Shown here: positions 43,437 to 52,554 of the stretch, piece by piece
Position numbering within the stretch: the stretch's first letter is position 1
How the letters are laid out: the number at the start of each line of letters is the position of its first letter
From: Novosphingobium pokkalii
Lineage (GTDB): Bacteria > Pseudomonadota > Alphaproteobacteria > Sphingomonadales > Sphingomonadaceae
Assembly (NCBI RefSeq): GCF_014652855.1
Contig: NZ_BMZP01000023.1
Span: 1 to 61,319 of the forward strand
Direction: 5' to 3'
DNA: 61,319 nt
Notes under the pieces: model-generated
What the model saw: the letters and a program-made list of their open reading frames with translations, nothing else
What the model was told of the DNA's origin: nothing
Databases searched by the model: none
Program-made: the position numbers and the translations under genes

Positions 43437-44759
43437 ATGAGCGAACCCTTGCGCATCGCGCTCGCCGGCCTCGGCACCGTTGGTGGTGGCGTGATCCGAC
43501 TGATCGAAACCAATGCCGACCTCATCGCCCGCCGGGCGGAGCGGCGGATCGAGATCGTGGCCGTGGCCGCGCGCGATCGCAGCAAGGATCGCGGTGTCGA
43601 TCTCTCGCGTTATGCCTGGGAAGACGACATGACCGCGATGGCCGCCCGGCCGGACGTGGACGTTGTCGTCGAACTGGTGGGCGGGTCCGATGGTCCGGCG
43701 CTGACCCTGGCGCGCAACACGCTCAATGCCGGCAAGGACCTGGTCACCGCCAACAAGGCGATGATCGCCCACCATGGCCTGGAACTGGCCGCGCTGGCCG
43801 AACAGGCCGACGCCGCGCTCAAGTTCGAAGCGGCGGTGGCCGGCGGCATCCCGGTGATCAAGAGCCTGAAGGAAGGCGTGGCGGCCAACGAGATCCGCCG
43901 CGTCTATGGCATCCTCAACGGCACCTGCAATTACATCCTCTCCACGATGGAAGACACCGGCCGCGACTTTGCCGACGTGCTGGCCGAGGCGCAGGCCAAG
44001 GGCTATGCCGAAGCCGATCCGACGTTCGACATCGACGGGATCGACGCGGCGCACAAGCTGGCGATCCTGTCCAGCGTGGCGTTCGGCACCCGCATCGATT
44101 TCAAGAGCGTGACCACGCGCGGCATCCGCCGTCTGCTCGCTGCCGACATCGCCCAGGCCGACGTGCTGGGCTATTACATCCGCCTGATCGGCATGGCCGA
44201 TACCGAAGTGGACGCAGCCGGCCAGCGCCGCCTGGTGCAGCGCGTCCAGCCCCATCTGGTCCACCGCGATCATCCCCTGGCACACGTCGACGGCGCGACC
44301 AACGCCGTGGTCGCCGAAGGCAACTTCGTCGGCCGCCTGCTGTTCCAGGGCGCCGGCGCAGGCGATGGCCCCACCGCCAGCGCCGTGGTGGCCGACCTGA
44401 TCGACATTGCCCGTGGCGATATCGGCGCGCCGTTCTCGATCCCCGTGGCCGAACTGGGTGAAGCCCCGCCCGCGCAGACCGGCGACCGCATCGGCAGCGC
44501 CTATATCCGCTTCAACGTGGCCGACCGCCCCGGCGCACTGGCGGAAATCACCGCCGCGATGCGCGATGCCGGAGTTTCGATCGAAAGCCTGATCCAGAAG
44601 GGCACGCCCGGCGCAGCGGCGGGCGATGCCGATACGGTGCTGGTCCACATGGTCACCCACGATGGCCCGGAAAGCGCGATCCAGCGCGCCATGGCGCTGC
44701 TGTGCGATTCGCCGTGCCTGACCGAGCCGCCGGTGGTGCTGCCGATCCTGGAGGAATGA
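43437..44759 (+). CDS. hom: Homoserine dehydrogenase
   Basis: A 440-residue NAD(P)-dependent enzyme reducing aspartate semialdehyde to homoserine for threonine and methionine. Motifs are the N-terminal ALAGLGTVGGGVIRL Rossmann loop, VTANKAMIA, YGILNGTCNYILS, and AYAEADPTFDIDGIDAAHKLAIL-type active site (YAEADPTFDIDG). The C-terminal ACT domain (RFNVADRPGALAEIT, written FNVADRPGALAEI here) suggests feedback control by an amino acid. The start at 43437 (MSEPLR) has GTGGGA upstream. Confidence 0.95.
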   Translation: MSEPLRIALAGLGTVGGGVIRLIETNADLIARRAERRIEIVAVAARDRSKDRGVDLSRYAWEDDMTAMAARPDVDVVVELVGGSDGPALTLARNTLNAGKDLVTANKAMIAHHGLELAALAEQADAALKFEAAVAGGIPVIKSLKEGVAANEIRRVYGILNGTCNYILSTMEDTGRDFADVLAEAQAKGYAEADPTFDIDGIDAAHKLAILSSVAFGTRIDFKSVTTRGIRRLLAADIAQADVLGYYIRLIGMADTEVDAAGQRRLVQRVQPHLVHRDHPLAHVDGATNAVVAEGNFVGRLLFQGAGAGDGPTASAVVADLIDIARGDIGAPFSIPVAELGEAPPAQTGDRIGSAYIRFNVADRPGALAEITAAMRDAGVSIESLIQKGTPGAAAGDADTVLVHMVTHDGPESAIQRAMALLCDSPCLTEPPVVLPILEE

Positions 44760-44791
44760 GCGCCCGCTCGGCACTCTGACACCCATCCGCG

Positions 44792-44823
44792 AGAGCCGGG
44801 AAAGGACAGCCTTTCCCGGCTCT
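44792..44823 (+). terminator. Terminator of hom
   Basis: A perfect 14-bp stem (44792-44805 with 44810-44823) around ACAG, followed by TGTCGTTTG. It also lies between hom and the convergent secreted protein gene. Confidence 0.8.
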
Positions 44824-44846
44824 TGTCGTTTGAGCGACGCGGGCTG

Positions 44847-45395
44847 TCAGGGCGCGCGGATTTCGCCCTTGGCGATGCGATCGGCGTCGGAGCCGGGCGG
44901 CGGCGGCGGCAGCGCGGTGATGTCGAAATAGTACATCGGCGGCGGCACGCTGCCAAAGCCCAGGCAGGTGTGCTTGCCCGAGCATTCCGGCAGGCCCGAG
45001 ACGTTGGGCGCGCGCGGCAGGCCATCGTTGGTCGATTGCGCGGTGTCGGTCTGGTCGCGGAGCGGCAGGCGTTCCTTTTCGCGGGATTGCGCATCGCGGC
45101 ACACCACGATCGAGCCGTCTGCCGCCCGGCCGGGACGGCACCGCGTGGCCTGGCTGCCGGTGATGATGCGCTGGGCGAGATTGCCGTCGGTATCGCCCAG
45201 GGTGGGCAGGCCCGGCCCGGCCACCTGCGGCACGGTGATGGCCTGGGCCGGATCGATCGGTGCCGGATCGGCCGGAGCCGACGCGGCTGCTGCATTCTGG
45301 GCCTGTGCCGGGGCGCCGGGCACAACCGCCAGAACCAGCCCGAACAGGGCCGCTGCCATCGGCGCGATCTTCGCAAGCGGGACTCTCGACAACAC
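44847..45395 (-). CDS. Secreted hypothetical protein
   Basis: A 182-residue protein with a signal peptide (AALFGLVLAVVPGAPAQA). The mature protein is Ala/Pro-rich at first, then has four cysteines (TRCRPGRAADGSIVVCRD and LPECSGKHTCLGFG) suggesting two disulfides. It ends with PPPMYYFDITALPPPPPGSD. No domain is recognised; it is probably an envelope protein restricted to sphingomonads. The pattern RCRPGRAADGSIVVC recalls other short sphingomonad secreted proteins. Confidence 0.7.
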   Translation of the reverse strand: MLSRVPLAKIAPMAAALFGLVLAVVPGAPAQAQNAAAASAPADPAPIDPAQAITVPQVAGPGLPTLGDTDGNLAQRIITGSQATRCRPGRAADGSIVVCRDAQSREKERLPLRDQTDTAQSTNDGLPRAPNVSGLPECSGKHTCLGFGSVPPPMYYFDITALPPPPPGSDADRIAKGEIRAP

Positions 45396-45469
45396 GGCTA
45401 CCTCCCGTCTAGGGGCTGCCCAGACCTATCGTGCATACGACTGCGCAGTTCGCCCATAGAGGAGCCATC

Positions 45470-46465
45470 GTGACCGCCCAATCTCCCGAGACGCCCGCAG
45501 CATCCCAGGTTCTGGACCGTGTCCTCGTGCTCGAAATGGTTCGTGTCACCGAAGCTGCGGCGATCGGTGCTTCACGCCTGATCGGCCGCGGCGACGAAAA
45601 AGCAGCCGACGCTGCTGCTGTAGAGGCCATGCGCGCCGCCTTCAACGAACTTTACATGGATGGCACGGTGGTGATCGGCGAAGGCGAGCGGGACGAGGCG
45701 CCGATGCTCTATATCGGCGAGAAGGTCGGCTCTGCCCCAGGCGCAGGCCCGCGCATCGATATTGCGCTCGATCCGCTGGAAGGCACCACGATCACCGCCA
45801 AGGCTGGTCCCAACGCGCTGGCCGTGCTGGCCGTGGCCGAGGAAGGCGGGCTGCTCAACGCGCCCGACGTCTACATGGAAAAGCTGGCAGTCGGCCCCGG
45901 CTATCCCGCCGGCGTGATCGATCTGGACAAGTCGGTCAGCGACAATGTCCGCGCCGTGGCCGCCGCCAAGGGCGTGGCACCGTCCGACATCGTGGTCTGC
46001 GTGCTCGATCGCGCGCGGCACGAAGCGATGATTGCCGAACTGCGCGCGCTGGGCTGCGGCATCCGCCTGATCCCCGACGGCGATGTGGCCGGCGTGATCG
46101 CGGTGACCAACGAAGACACGGGCGTCGATCTCTACATGGGCAGCGGCGGCGCGCCCGAAGGCGTGCTGGCGGCGGCCGCGCTGCGCTGCGTGGGCGGGCA
46201 GTTCAAGGGGCGCCTGCTGTTCCGCAACGAGGCCGAACGCAACCGCGCCCGTAAATGGGGCATCACCGATTTCAACAAGATCTATGATCTCAACGACCTT
46301 GCCAAGGGCGACTGCATCTTTGCCGCAACCGGCGTGACCGATGGCTCGCTGCTCGATGGCGTGAAGATCCGCAAGAACGGCGTGATGACCACGGACAGCG
46401 TGGTGATGCGCGCGTCGTCGGGCACGGTGCGCTGGGTGAAAGGGGAGCACCGCGGGACGCGGTAA
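45470..46465 (+). CDS. glpX: Class II fructose-1,6-bisphosphatase (GlpX)
   Basis: A 331-residue GlpX-type phosphatase for gluconeogenesis. Signature segments are VVIGEGERDEAPML, IDIALDPLEGTTITA (metal loop DPLEGT) and YMGSGGAPEGVLAAA. The start is read as GTG at 45470 with GAGGAG 5 bases upstream. It is an Li+-sensitive-fold enzyme active on FBP, and on sedoheptulose bisphosphate in some bacteria. It is monocistronic. Confidence 0.93.
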   Translation: MTAQSPETPAASQVLDRVLVLEMVRVTEAAAIGASRLIGRGDEKAADAAAVEAMRAAFNELYMDGTVVIGEGERDEAPMLYIGEKVGSAPGAGPRIDIALDPLEGTTITAKAGPNALAVLAVAEEGGLLNAPDVYMEKLAVGPGYPAGVIDLDKSVSDNVRAVAAAKGVAPSDIVVCVLDRARHEAMIAELRALGCGIRLIPDGDVAGVIAVTNEDTGVDLYMGSGGAPEGVLAAAALRCVGGQFKGRLLFRNEAERNRARKWGITDFNKIYDLNDLAKGDCIFAATGVTDGSLLDGVKIRKNGVMTTDSVVMRASSGTVRWVKGEHRGTR

Positions 46466-46573
46466 GCCTTCAGCTTGCCTTGCCCACGATCGCGCGCAAG
46501 CGACATATTGCGAAACACTGTGAAATGCAGTTTGCTGGGCAGCGTCGTCGAACGCAGCAGGGGGCAAGACATA

Positions 46574-48232
46574 ATGAACCGATTCATCCTGGCCGGGGCC
46601 GCTGCCCTGGCCATTTTGCATGGCGCCGTGGCGCAGGCCGCCGATACCGCCCCGCCTGCGCCGGTCACAGCACCGCCTGCCCCATTGACCAAGGAACAGC
46701 AACGCGATGCAGAGGCCGCCGCAAAGGCAGCCGAGCTGGAAGATTTCCGCAAGAACGGCTCATGGTACCTGCGCTGCGACGGCAATCCCAACAACCTGAC
46801 CGGAGGCGAAAGCTTTGCCCGGCTGGTGGGGGCTGTCACGCTGCTGGGCCTGCTGGCCCCCGCGCGCGAGCTGGCCGATCCCGCAAAACGCCAGTTCGGC
46901 GCCAAGGGAGTGGAAGCCTGCACTCGCCTGATCGACGATCCGCAGAAAGGCGAGCACAACGTGATCCGCCGCCTGCCACTGATCCTGGCGCGCGCCGCGC
47001 ACCGCATTGAGGCCAAGGATTTCAGCGGCGCCGCGGCCGACGTGGGCAAGGCCCGTGCCGAGGCGCAGGCGGCAAACCTGATCGGCAATCCCTATTTCGA
47101 CCGGTCGATGGGCCTGTCGTTCGACCTGCTGGAAAGCGAGGCACGGCTGCGACTGGGTGACCCCGAAGGCTCGACCGCCGTGCGGATTCGCGGCGCCTTG
47201 AAGATGCCATGGTCCTGGTATCCCAAAGTCACCGCACAGCCCTATTTCGTGGCGGGCATGGCCCTGACCGCAGACGAGCTGCGCTTCTACGACCAGGCCG
47301 CCGTGCTCGATACCCTCAGCCTGCTGCGCGCTGCGATCCGCCTGGAGGATGCCGGCCGCTTTGCCGAGGCAGCCGCACGGCGGGAGACGCTGCTGGCTGA
47401 TTTTGAGTCGCAACTGGCCGAAACGCGCGAATCCGCGGTCTATGCTGGCAGCGCTCTCACGCTTGCGCTGGCCGGCCAGTGGGAACAGGCGGCGAAGCGG
47501 GCCGAAGAGGCGCGCCAGAATCTGGAAGCGCGCCGTGCCGCTGGCAAGGCCGAGACAGACGCCAGCAACGTGGTGGAATTGCTGGACCTTTACGGCGTGG
47601 TGGCCGCGTTCCACGCCGGCAAGGTAGCCGAAGCCCGGCGCGTGTTCACCGCGCGCAGCGAATGGACTGCCCCCTCGATAGGGGCCGCCGAAGGCGTGGC
47701 CGCGCTGCTGCTGCCCGGCTGCAAGCCCGAAGAGCGGATCGGCATGCTGGCCGAAACGCGGCTGCAGCGCGAAAACCGCCAGCGTGAACGGATGCTGGCC
47801 GCCCTGGCCGAGCGCGACAAGAACAACCGCACGCTGTTTTCCTACATCCTCCCTTACGCCGCCGTCAGTGCGTTCGAGGCGCAGAGCAAGCAGGTGTGGA
47901 ACACCCAGAAATCGAAAATGGCGATCATGCCCAAGGAGCCGAGGCCCAATGGCCTGGTGGCCTATTTCAACGATGGCGCGCCCCTGACCCAGCCCGATGC
48001 CTTGCTGCTGCATGCCGCGCTCATGGCCAAGGCACAGGGCAAGATGTTCAATTTCTTCGTCAACGGCCAGAAACCGTCGATTGCCTGGGTGCGCCTGGGC
48101 ACCAAGGGCGACGGCCGCGCGACTGAAGCGCTGCTGATCGATCCCGATCCGGTCATTGCCGAACTGGGCCAGGTGATCCCCTCGCCCGACGCACTGGCCC
48201 AGCGCGCCAAGGCCGGCGCAGCGGCAAAATAG
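46574..48232 (+). CDS. Large secreted/periplasmic hypothetical protein with helical repeats
   Basis: A 552-residue protein with a signal peptide (MNRFILAGAAALAILHGAVAQA) and a Pro/Ala linker. The rest is nearly all alpha-helical with TPR-like pairs, such as AAIRLEDAGRFAEAAARRETLL, ALAGQWEQAAKRAEEAR and AFHAGKVAEARRVF. The C-terminus is less regular. No named domain is recognised; a periplasmic scaffold is likely. The start at 46574 is fixed by the signal peptide. It is convergent with the chemoreceptor, 18 bases apart. Confidence 0.75.
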   Translation: MNRFILAGAAALAILHGAVAQAADTAPPAPVTAPPAPLTKEQQRDAEAAAKAAELEDFRKNGSWYLRCDGNPNNLTGGESFARLVGAVTLLGLLAPARELADPAKRQFGAKGVEACTRLIDDPQKGEHNVIRRLPLILARAAHRIEAKDFSGAAADVGKARAEAQAANLIGNPYFDRSMGLSFDLLESEARLRLGDPEGSTAVRIRGALKMPWSWYPKVTAQPYFVAGMALTADELRFYDQAAVLDTLSLLRAAIRLEDAGRFAEAAARRETLLADFESQLAETRESAVYAGSALTLALAGQWEQAAKRAEEARQNLEARRAAGKAETDASNVVELLDLYGVVAAFHAGKVAEARRVFTARSEWTAPSIGAAEGVAALLLPGCKPEERIGMLAETRLQRENRQRERMLAALAERDKNNRTLFSYILPYAAVSAFEAQSKQVWNTQKSKMAIMPKEPRPNGLVAYFNDGAPLTQPDALLLHAALMAKAQGKMFNFFVNGQKPSIAWVRLGTKGDGRATEALLIDPDPVIAELGQVIPSPDALAQRAKAGAAAK

Positions 48233-48250
48233 CGGGACAGGCGCCCCTGG

Positions 48251-50053
48251 TCAGCCCGCCGCCAGCGCCAGGCGCGGGCCGGGGCGGTCCTGATCGAGCA
48301 TCGAATCGCGACGCAGGTCTGTGGCCTTGGCCACATGGGCGGGGCGGTTGGCGACGTCGCGGGTCTGGAACGTGCCAACGAGCTGGGCCAGGGCCTCGGC
48401 CTCTGTCGCCAGGCTGCGCGTCGCGGCAGAAGACTGTTCGACCATCGCGGCGTTCTGCTGCGTCATGCGGTCCATGTCGCTCACGGCACGGTTCACGTCG
48501 CGCAGCTTGTCGGCCTGCTCGATCGCCGCTTCGGCAATGCCGGAGACCAGGCCGCCGATCTCGCCGACGCGGGCGACGATATCGCCCAGCCGTTCGCCGG
48601 TTTCGCCCACCAGAGTCACGCCCTGGCTCACTTGCAGCGTGCTTTCGCCGATCAGTTCCTTGATATCGCGCGCCGCATCGGCAGAGCGCTGGGCTAGGGC
48701 GCGCACTTCACTGGCAACCACGGCAAAGCCCTTGCCCGCGTCCCCGGCGCGCGCCGCCTCGACCCCGGCGTTGAGCGCGAGCAGGTTGGTCTGAAAGGCA
48801 ATGCCATCGATCACACTGATGATCTGGCCGATCTTCTCGGACGAGGCTTCGATCCCGGCCATGGCTGCCACGGCGCGGGTCACCACTTCTCCCCCCGCCT
48901 CCGCCTCGCGCTGCGCGGCACCGACCGCGCTTTGCACGCTGGCGGCGCGAGCCGCCGTTTCGCCCACGCTGCTGGTCACCGTGTCGAGCGAATGGGCCGT
49001 GGTCGCCAGGCTGGCGGCCTGCTGCTCGTTGCGCTGGGCCAGGTCTTCGGACGCGGCGCGGATCTCAGCAATCGCGCGCGATACCTTGTTGGCCCCCACG
49101 CGCACCGCGCGCAGCGCCTCGGCCATGGCGCCGACAGCCGAGTTGTAGTTGTTGCGCAAGGTATCGAGATTGCCGGGGAACGGCTCTTCCAGGCGTACTT
49201 CCAGATTGCGCGCGGCCATGACGTCGAGCCCCTGGGTCAGGGCCGTGACCACCATTTCCTGATCGCGGCGGCCGGCCTGGCTGCGCTTGGCAGCGCCACG
49301 GAAGACATCGAGCGCACGCACGATCTCGCCGATCTCGTCCGGGCGGGTGTTGCCGTCGATCGGGTAATCGTAATCCCCCTTGGCCATTTCCTGAATGCCC
49401 GCGGCCGTATCCACCAGCGGCGCGATCACCCGGCGGCGCAGTTGCACCCCGGCCCAGACGATGGCCCCCAGCACCGCCAGCGCCAGCAGCCCGGACAACG
49501 CCAGCGAGACCAGCACCCGCCGGTATCCGGCATCGAGCAGACGCGCCCGCTCCGCATTGGACAGGGTCACCAGGGCATTCACGCGATCATGCTGGCGTTG
49601 GTAGGCCTGGCTCAACGCGCCATCGTGCACCGTGCGCATCATGGCAGTGTCGCCACGCCGTGCGGCCGGCAGGAACTGGTCGTCGACGGTCTTCCAGAAT
49701 TCCACCTCGGCATCGAGCGTGGCGTTGACCGCGCCGCGCATGTCATCGGGCACGGGGGCCGCCTGCCAATAGGCCAGACGCTGCCGGAACTGGGCTTCCT
49801 CTTCCTGAAGCGCCTTCATCCCGGGCTCGACATGGCCGGGATCGGTCAGCATCAGCGTGGTGTGCAGGTAGGGCTCCACCACGAAGCACGGTGGCGGCAG
49901 AATGTCGGCCAGCAGTTCGTCCTGGAGCAGGCTTTCATGATGCATCGGGCCGCCAAAGCGAATCTGCGCCACCACGAACGCGGCCAGCGCAAGGGCGAGA
50001 ACAACAAGGCCGATGACAAGCCGTGTTGCTTGCCGGGTTTGCACGCTCAGCAT
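48251..50053 (-). CDS. Methyl-accepting chemotaxis protein
   Basis: A 600-residue chemoreceptor. TM1 is RLVIGLVVLALALAAFVVAQ, followed by a ~190-residue helical periplasmic sensor and TM2 (LVSLALSGLLALAVLGAIVW). A HAMP domain and the signalling domain with the conserved tip QTNLLALNAGVEAARAGDAG come next. There is no CheB/CheR-binding pentapeptide at the C-terminus. The start at 50053 (MLSVQT) is chosen because it precedes TM1. No che genes are nearby, so it is an orphan receptor. Confidence 0.92.
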   Translation of the reverse strand: MLSVQTRQATRLVIGLVVLALALAAFVVAQIRFGGPMHHESLLQDELLADILPPPCFVVEPYLHTTLMLTDPGHVEPGMKALQEEEAQFRQRLAYWQAAPVPDDMRGAVNATLDAEVEFWKTVDDQFLPAARRGDTAMMRTVHDGALSQAYQRQHDRVNALVTLSNAERARLLDAGYRRVLVSLALSGLLALAVLGAIVWAGVQLRRRVIAPLVDTAAGIQEMAKGDYDYPIDGNTRPDEIGEIVRALDVFRGAAKRSQAGRRDQEMVVTALTQGLDVMAARNLEVRLEEPFPGNLDTLRNNYNSAVGAMAEALRAVRVGANKVSRAIAEIRAASEDLAQRNEQQAASLATTAHSLDTVTSSVGETAARAASVQSAVGAAQREAEAGGEVVTRAVAAMAGIEASSEKIGQIISVIDGIAFQTNLLALNAGVEAARAGDAGKGFAVVASEVRALAQRSADAARDIKELIGESTLQVSQGVTLVGETGERLGDIVARVGEIGGLVSGIAEAAIEQADKLRDVNRAVSDMDRMTQQNAAMVEQSSAATRSLATEAEALAQLVGTFQTRDVANRPAHVAKATDLRRDSMLDQDRPGPRLALAAG

Positions 50054-50195
50054 CGAGAACACTCCGGTGGACGGATTTCCCGATTTTCCTAGCCACGGGA
50101 TGCTTAATGCTTGGGCTGCGCGGCTTGCGGAGAAATGCGGAGAGAACCGTGCGGAGCACGGCAAATTCCGTAACAGAATTGATACAATGGCAAAC

Positions 50196-50215
50196 TTGCA
50201 AATGACTCGCATTAG
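50196..50215 (+). promoter_or_regulatory. Candidate Fur box of the PepSY operon
   Basis: TTGCAAATGACTCGCATTAG, 28 bases before the PepSY start, closely matches the GCAAATGA..TCGCATT form of alphaproteobacterial iron boxes and the similar sites at 56160 and 56320. Confidence 0.6.
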
Positions 50216-50243
50216 GTTAGGAGCAAGGCATCCTTTGCCTTCG

Positions 50244-50993
50244 ATGGACCATCCCTTGCACACGCTTGAAGAGATCGATCGCCCCAGCCCTGCGCTTCAC
50301 CGGCCTGCTGCCGATACGCCGTTCCGCGTGTCGGCACCCGCCGCCGCTGCGGGCGCAGGCACGCGCCATGCGGGCAAGAAAGCGCGCAAGGCACGGCAGT
50401 TCTGGCTCAAGCAATTGCACACCTGGCACTGGATCAGCGCGGCAATCGCGCTGGTCGGCATGATGCTGTTCGCGATCACCGGCCTCACACTCAACCACGC
50501 CGCGCAGATCAACGCCCAGCCGGTGGTGGTCGATCGCAACGCCACCCTGCCCCAGCCGCTGCTGCGCCAGATCGCGCCGGCACCAGCCGCCAGCGATGCC
50601 CCGCTGCCCGATGCGGTGGCCAAGGCCGTGGCCCAGGCCGTGGGAATCGATCCCAAGGGGCGGCCGGGCGAATGGTCGGATGACGAAGTCTATGTCGCCA
50701 TGCCCGGGCCGGGCACCGATCGCTGGGTCAGCATCAACCGGCAGAGCGGCGCGATCACCGCGGAAAAGACCGACCGTGGCTGGATTTCCTGGGCCAACGA
50801 CCTGCACAAGGGCCGCAACACCGGCTCGGTGTGGTTCTGGTTCATCGATCTTTTCGCACTGGCCTGCGTGGTGTTCACGCTGACCGGGCTGATCCTGCTG
50901 CAGCTTCACGCCCGCCATCGCCCCGCCACATGGCCCCTGGTCGCGCTGGGGCTGGTGATTCCGGCGGGCATCGCCCTTTTCTTTATCCACTGA
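50244..50993 (+). CDS. PepSY-associated TM-helix protein
   Basis: A 249-residue inner-membrane protein. After a basic cytosolic tail comes LKQLHTWHWISAAIALVGMMLFAITGLTLNH, the hallmark first helix of the PepSY_TM family with conserved His residues. A periplasmic PepSY-like domain follows, then NDLHKGRNTGSVWFWFIDLFALACVVFTLTG and a final helix. Conserved His residues could bind heme; relatives are linked to ferric-siderophore reduction. The start at 50244 (MDHPLH) is chosen; an in-frame ATG at 50187 lies before the Fur box. It is the first of four genes with tight spacing. Confidence 0.85.
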   Translation: MDHPLHTLEEIDRPSPALHRPAADTPFRVSAPAAAAGAGTRHAGKKARKARQFWLKQLHTWHWISAAIALVGMMLFAITGLTLNHAAQINAQPVVVDRNATLPQPLLRQIAPAPAASDAPLPDAVAKAVAQAVGIDPKGRPGEWSDDEVYVAMPGPGTDRWVSINRQSGAITAEKTDRGWISWANDLHKGRNTGSVWFWFIDLFALACVVFTLTGLILLQLHARHRPATWPLVALGLVIPAGIALFFIH

Positions 50994-51014
50994 CCGCAAG
51001 AAAGCCCCCGTCCG

Positions 51015-51521
51015 ATGCGCAAGTCCCTTGCCCTGGCCACTGGCGTGCTGGCCGCACCGCACCTCGCCGTGGCGGCGCCCGCCGCGCCCGCCGGCACGAT
51101 CACCGTCACCATCCCGCGCCTGAGCGTGGCCGAATACCACCGCCCCTATGTGGCCGGCTGGATCGAGCCCACCGGCGGCGGCCAGGCCCGCACGCTGTGG
51201 GTGTGGTACGATATCAAGAAGGTCGGCCGCGAACCGGGGACCAAGTGGCTGGGCGACTTGCGCAGTTGGTGGCGCAAGGGCGGCCGTTCGCTCGCCCTGC
51301 CCGCCGATGGCCTGTCGGGCCAGACCCGCGCGCCGGGCGCCTATCGCATTCCCCTGCCCGCCGGGCTCAAGCCGGGCGCCTACACCCTCTTCGTGGAAGC
51401 GGCGCGCGAAACCGGGGGGCGTGAACTGGTGCAGGTGCCGTTCTCCGTGCCGGTGAAGCCCGCTCCCGCCGGAACCAGCGGCCGGGCCGAACTGGGCCAG
51501 GTTTCCGTTTCCCTCCGTTGA
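51015..51521 (+). CDS. DUF2271 secreted protein
   Basis: A 168-residue periplasmic protein. A signal peptide (LALATGVLAAPHLAVAAP) is followed by the DUF2271 pattern: YHRPYVAGWIEPTGG, LWVWYDIKK, WLGDLRSWW and TRAPGAYRIPL. The domain is almost always beside PepSY_TM genes. Function is unknown; it probably binds a cofactor or metal in the periplasm. It lies 21 bases after the PepSY gene. Confidence 0.85.
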   Translation: MRKSLALATGVLAAPHLAVAAPAAPAGTITVTIPRLSVAEYHRPYVAGWIEPTGGGQARTLWVWYDIKKVGREPGTKWLGDLRSWWRKGGRSLALPADGLSGQTRAPGAYRIPLPAGLKPGAYTLFVEAARETGGRELVQVPFSVPVKPAPAGTSGRAELGQVSVSLR

Positions 51522-51535
51522 CAGGACCGATGCCG

Positions 51536-52537
51536 ATGAATCGCAAGACCCTGCTTCTCGCCGCGCCGCTGCTGGCGCTGGCCCTGGCCGCCCCGGCCCA
51601 GGCCCACCGCATGTGGCTGCTGCCCTCGATCACGGTGCTGGCCGATACCAACCAGTCGGTGACGGTGGACGCGGCCGTATCCAACGACCTGTTCTATCCC
51701 GACCACTTCCCGCTGGGGGTGGAACAAGTCAAAGTCTGGGCGCCCGATGGCACGGCGGGCAAGGTGGAAAACGCCGCCCGCCTGCGCACCCGCTCGGTGT
51801 TCGACGTGGCGATCGACAAGCCCGGCACCTGGAAGATCGGCACCGAGATGGCCAATCTTTCGGGCACGTTCAAAGTGAATGGCGAGCTGTGGGGCGTGGG
51901 CATGCGCCGTCCGGGCGGAATGGGCGGACCGGGTGCTCCGGGCGGCCCCGGTGGCCCCGGTGGCCCAGGCATGCCGCCGCGCGGGATGATGTCGGGCGGG
52001 ATGATGCCAGGCGGCCCCGGTGGCCCCGGCGGGCCGGGCGGTCCCGGTGGCCCAGGCGGTGAAGGCGGGCCGCGCCCGCAGATCGCGCCCGATCACATGG
52101 TGGCCAGCGTGGCCGACATTCCGGCCAACGCCACCGACGTGGATCTGACCGAGACGCTCAACCGCAACTTCGTGTTCGTCACTGCCGGCTCGCCCACCAC
52201 GCAGGCGTTCACGCCCACCAACAAGGGGCTGGAAATGGTACCGGTGACTCACCCCGACGAACTGGTGACCGACGAGCCGGGCAAGTTCCGCTTCCTGATC
52301 GACGGGCAGCCGGCCGCCAAGCTCAAGGTGACGGTGATCCCCGGCGGCAAGCGCTATCGCGATATCGAAGGCGCGCAGGAACTGACCACGGCGGCCGATG
52401 GCACGGTCACGGTCAAGTGGCCGGTCGCCGGGTTCTATTGGCTCAATGCCAGCCTGGCCGACGATCACCCGTCGAACCCGCGCGCCGCGCACCGCCGCAC
52501 CAGCTATACCGCCACGCTGGAAGTGGTGGCCCCCTGA
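51536..52537 (+). CDS. DUF4198 (NikM-like) secreted protein with collagen-like insert
   Basis: A 333-residue periplasmic protein. The signal peptide should be cut at AQA|HRMW, leaving an N-terminal histidine as in metal-binding DUF4198/NikM-type proteins. The domain HRMWLLPSITVLADTNQ leads to a Gly/Pro-rich insert of GGPGGPGGP repeats with Met (about residues 125-185), then the C-terminal beta domain (FRFLIDGQPAAKLKVTVIPGG). The start at 51536 has AGGA 9 bases upstream; 51530 is too close. It follows DUF2271 by 14 bases. Probable metal handling in iron uptake is inference. Confidence 0.8.
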   Translation: MNRKTLLLAAPLLALALAAPAQAHRMWLLPSITVLADTNQSVTVDAAVSNDLFYPDHFPLGVEQVKVWAPDGTAGKVENAARLRTRSVFDVAIDKPGTWKIGTEMANLSGTFKVNGELWGVGMRRPGGMGGPGAPGGPGGPGGPGMPPRGMMSGGMMPGGPGGPGGPGGPGGPGGEGGPRPQIAPDHMVASVADIPANATDVDLTETLNRNFVFVTAGSPTTQAFTPTNKGLEMVPVTHPDELVTDEPGKFRFLIDGQPAAKLKVTVIPGGKRYRDIEGAQELTTAADGTVTVKWPVAGFYWLNASLADDHPSNPRAAHRRTSYTATLEVVAP

Positions 52538-52554
52538 CCCCGCCCGGCACGGCG

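Noticed and set aside
50244..50993. SGAIT in the PepSY protein as an ApbE flavinylation site
   Set aside because: The motif needs S/T-G-A-T/S in a fixed context; here an extra residue breaks it, and similar text is common in PepSY domains.
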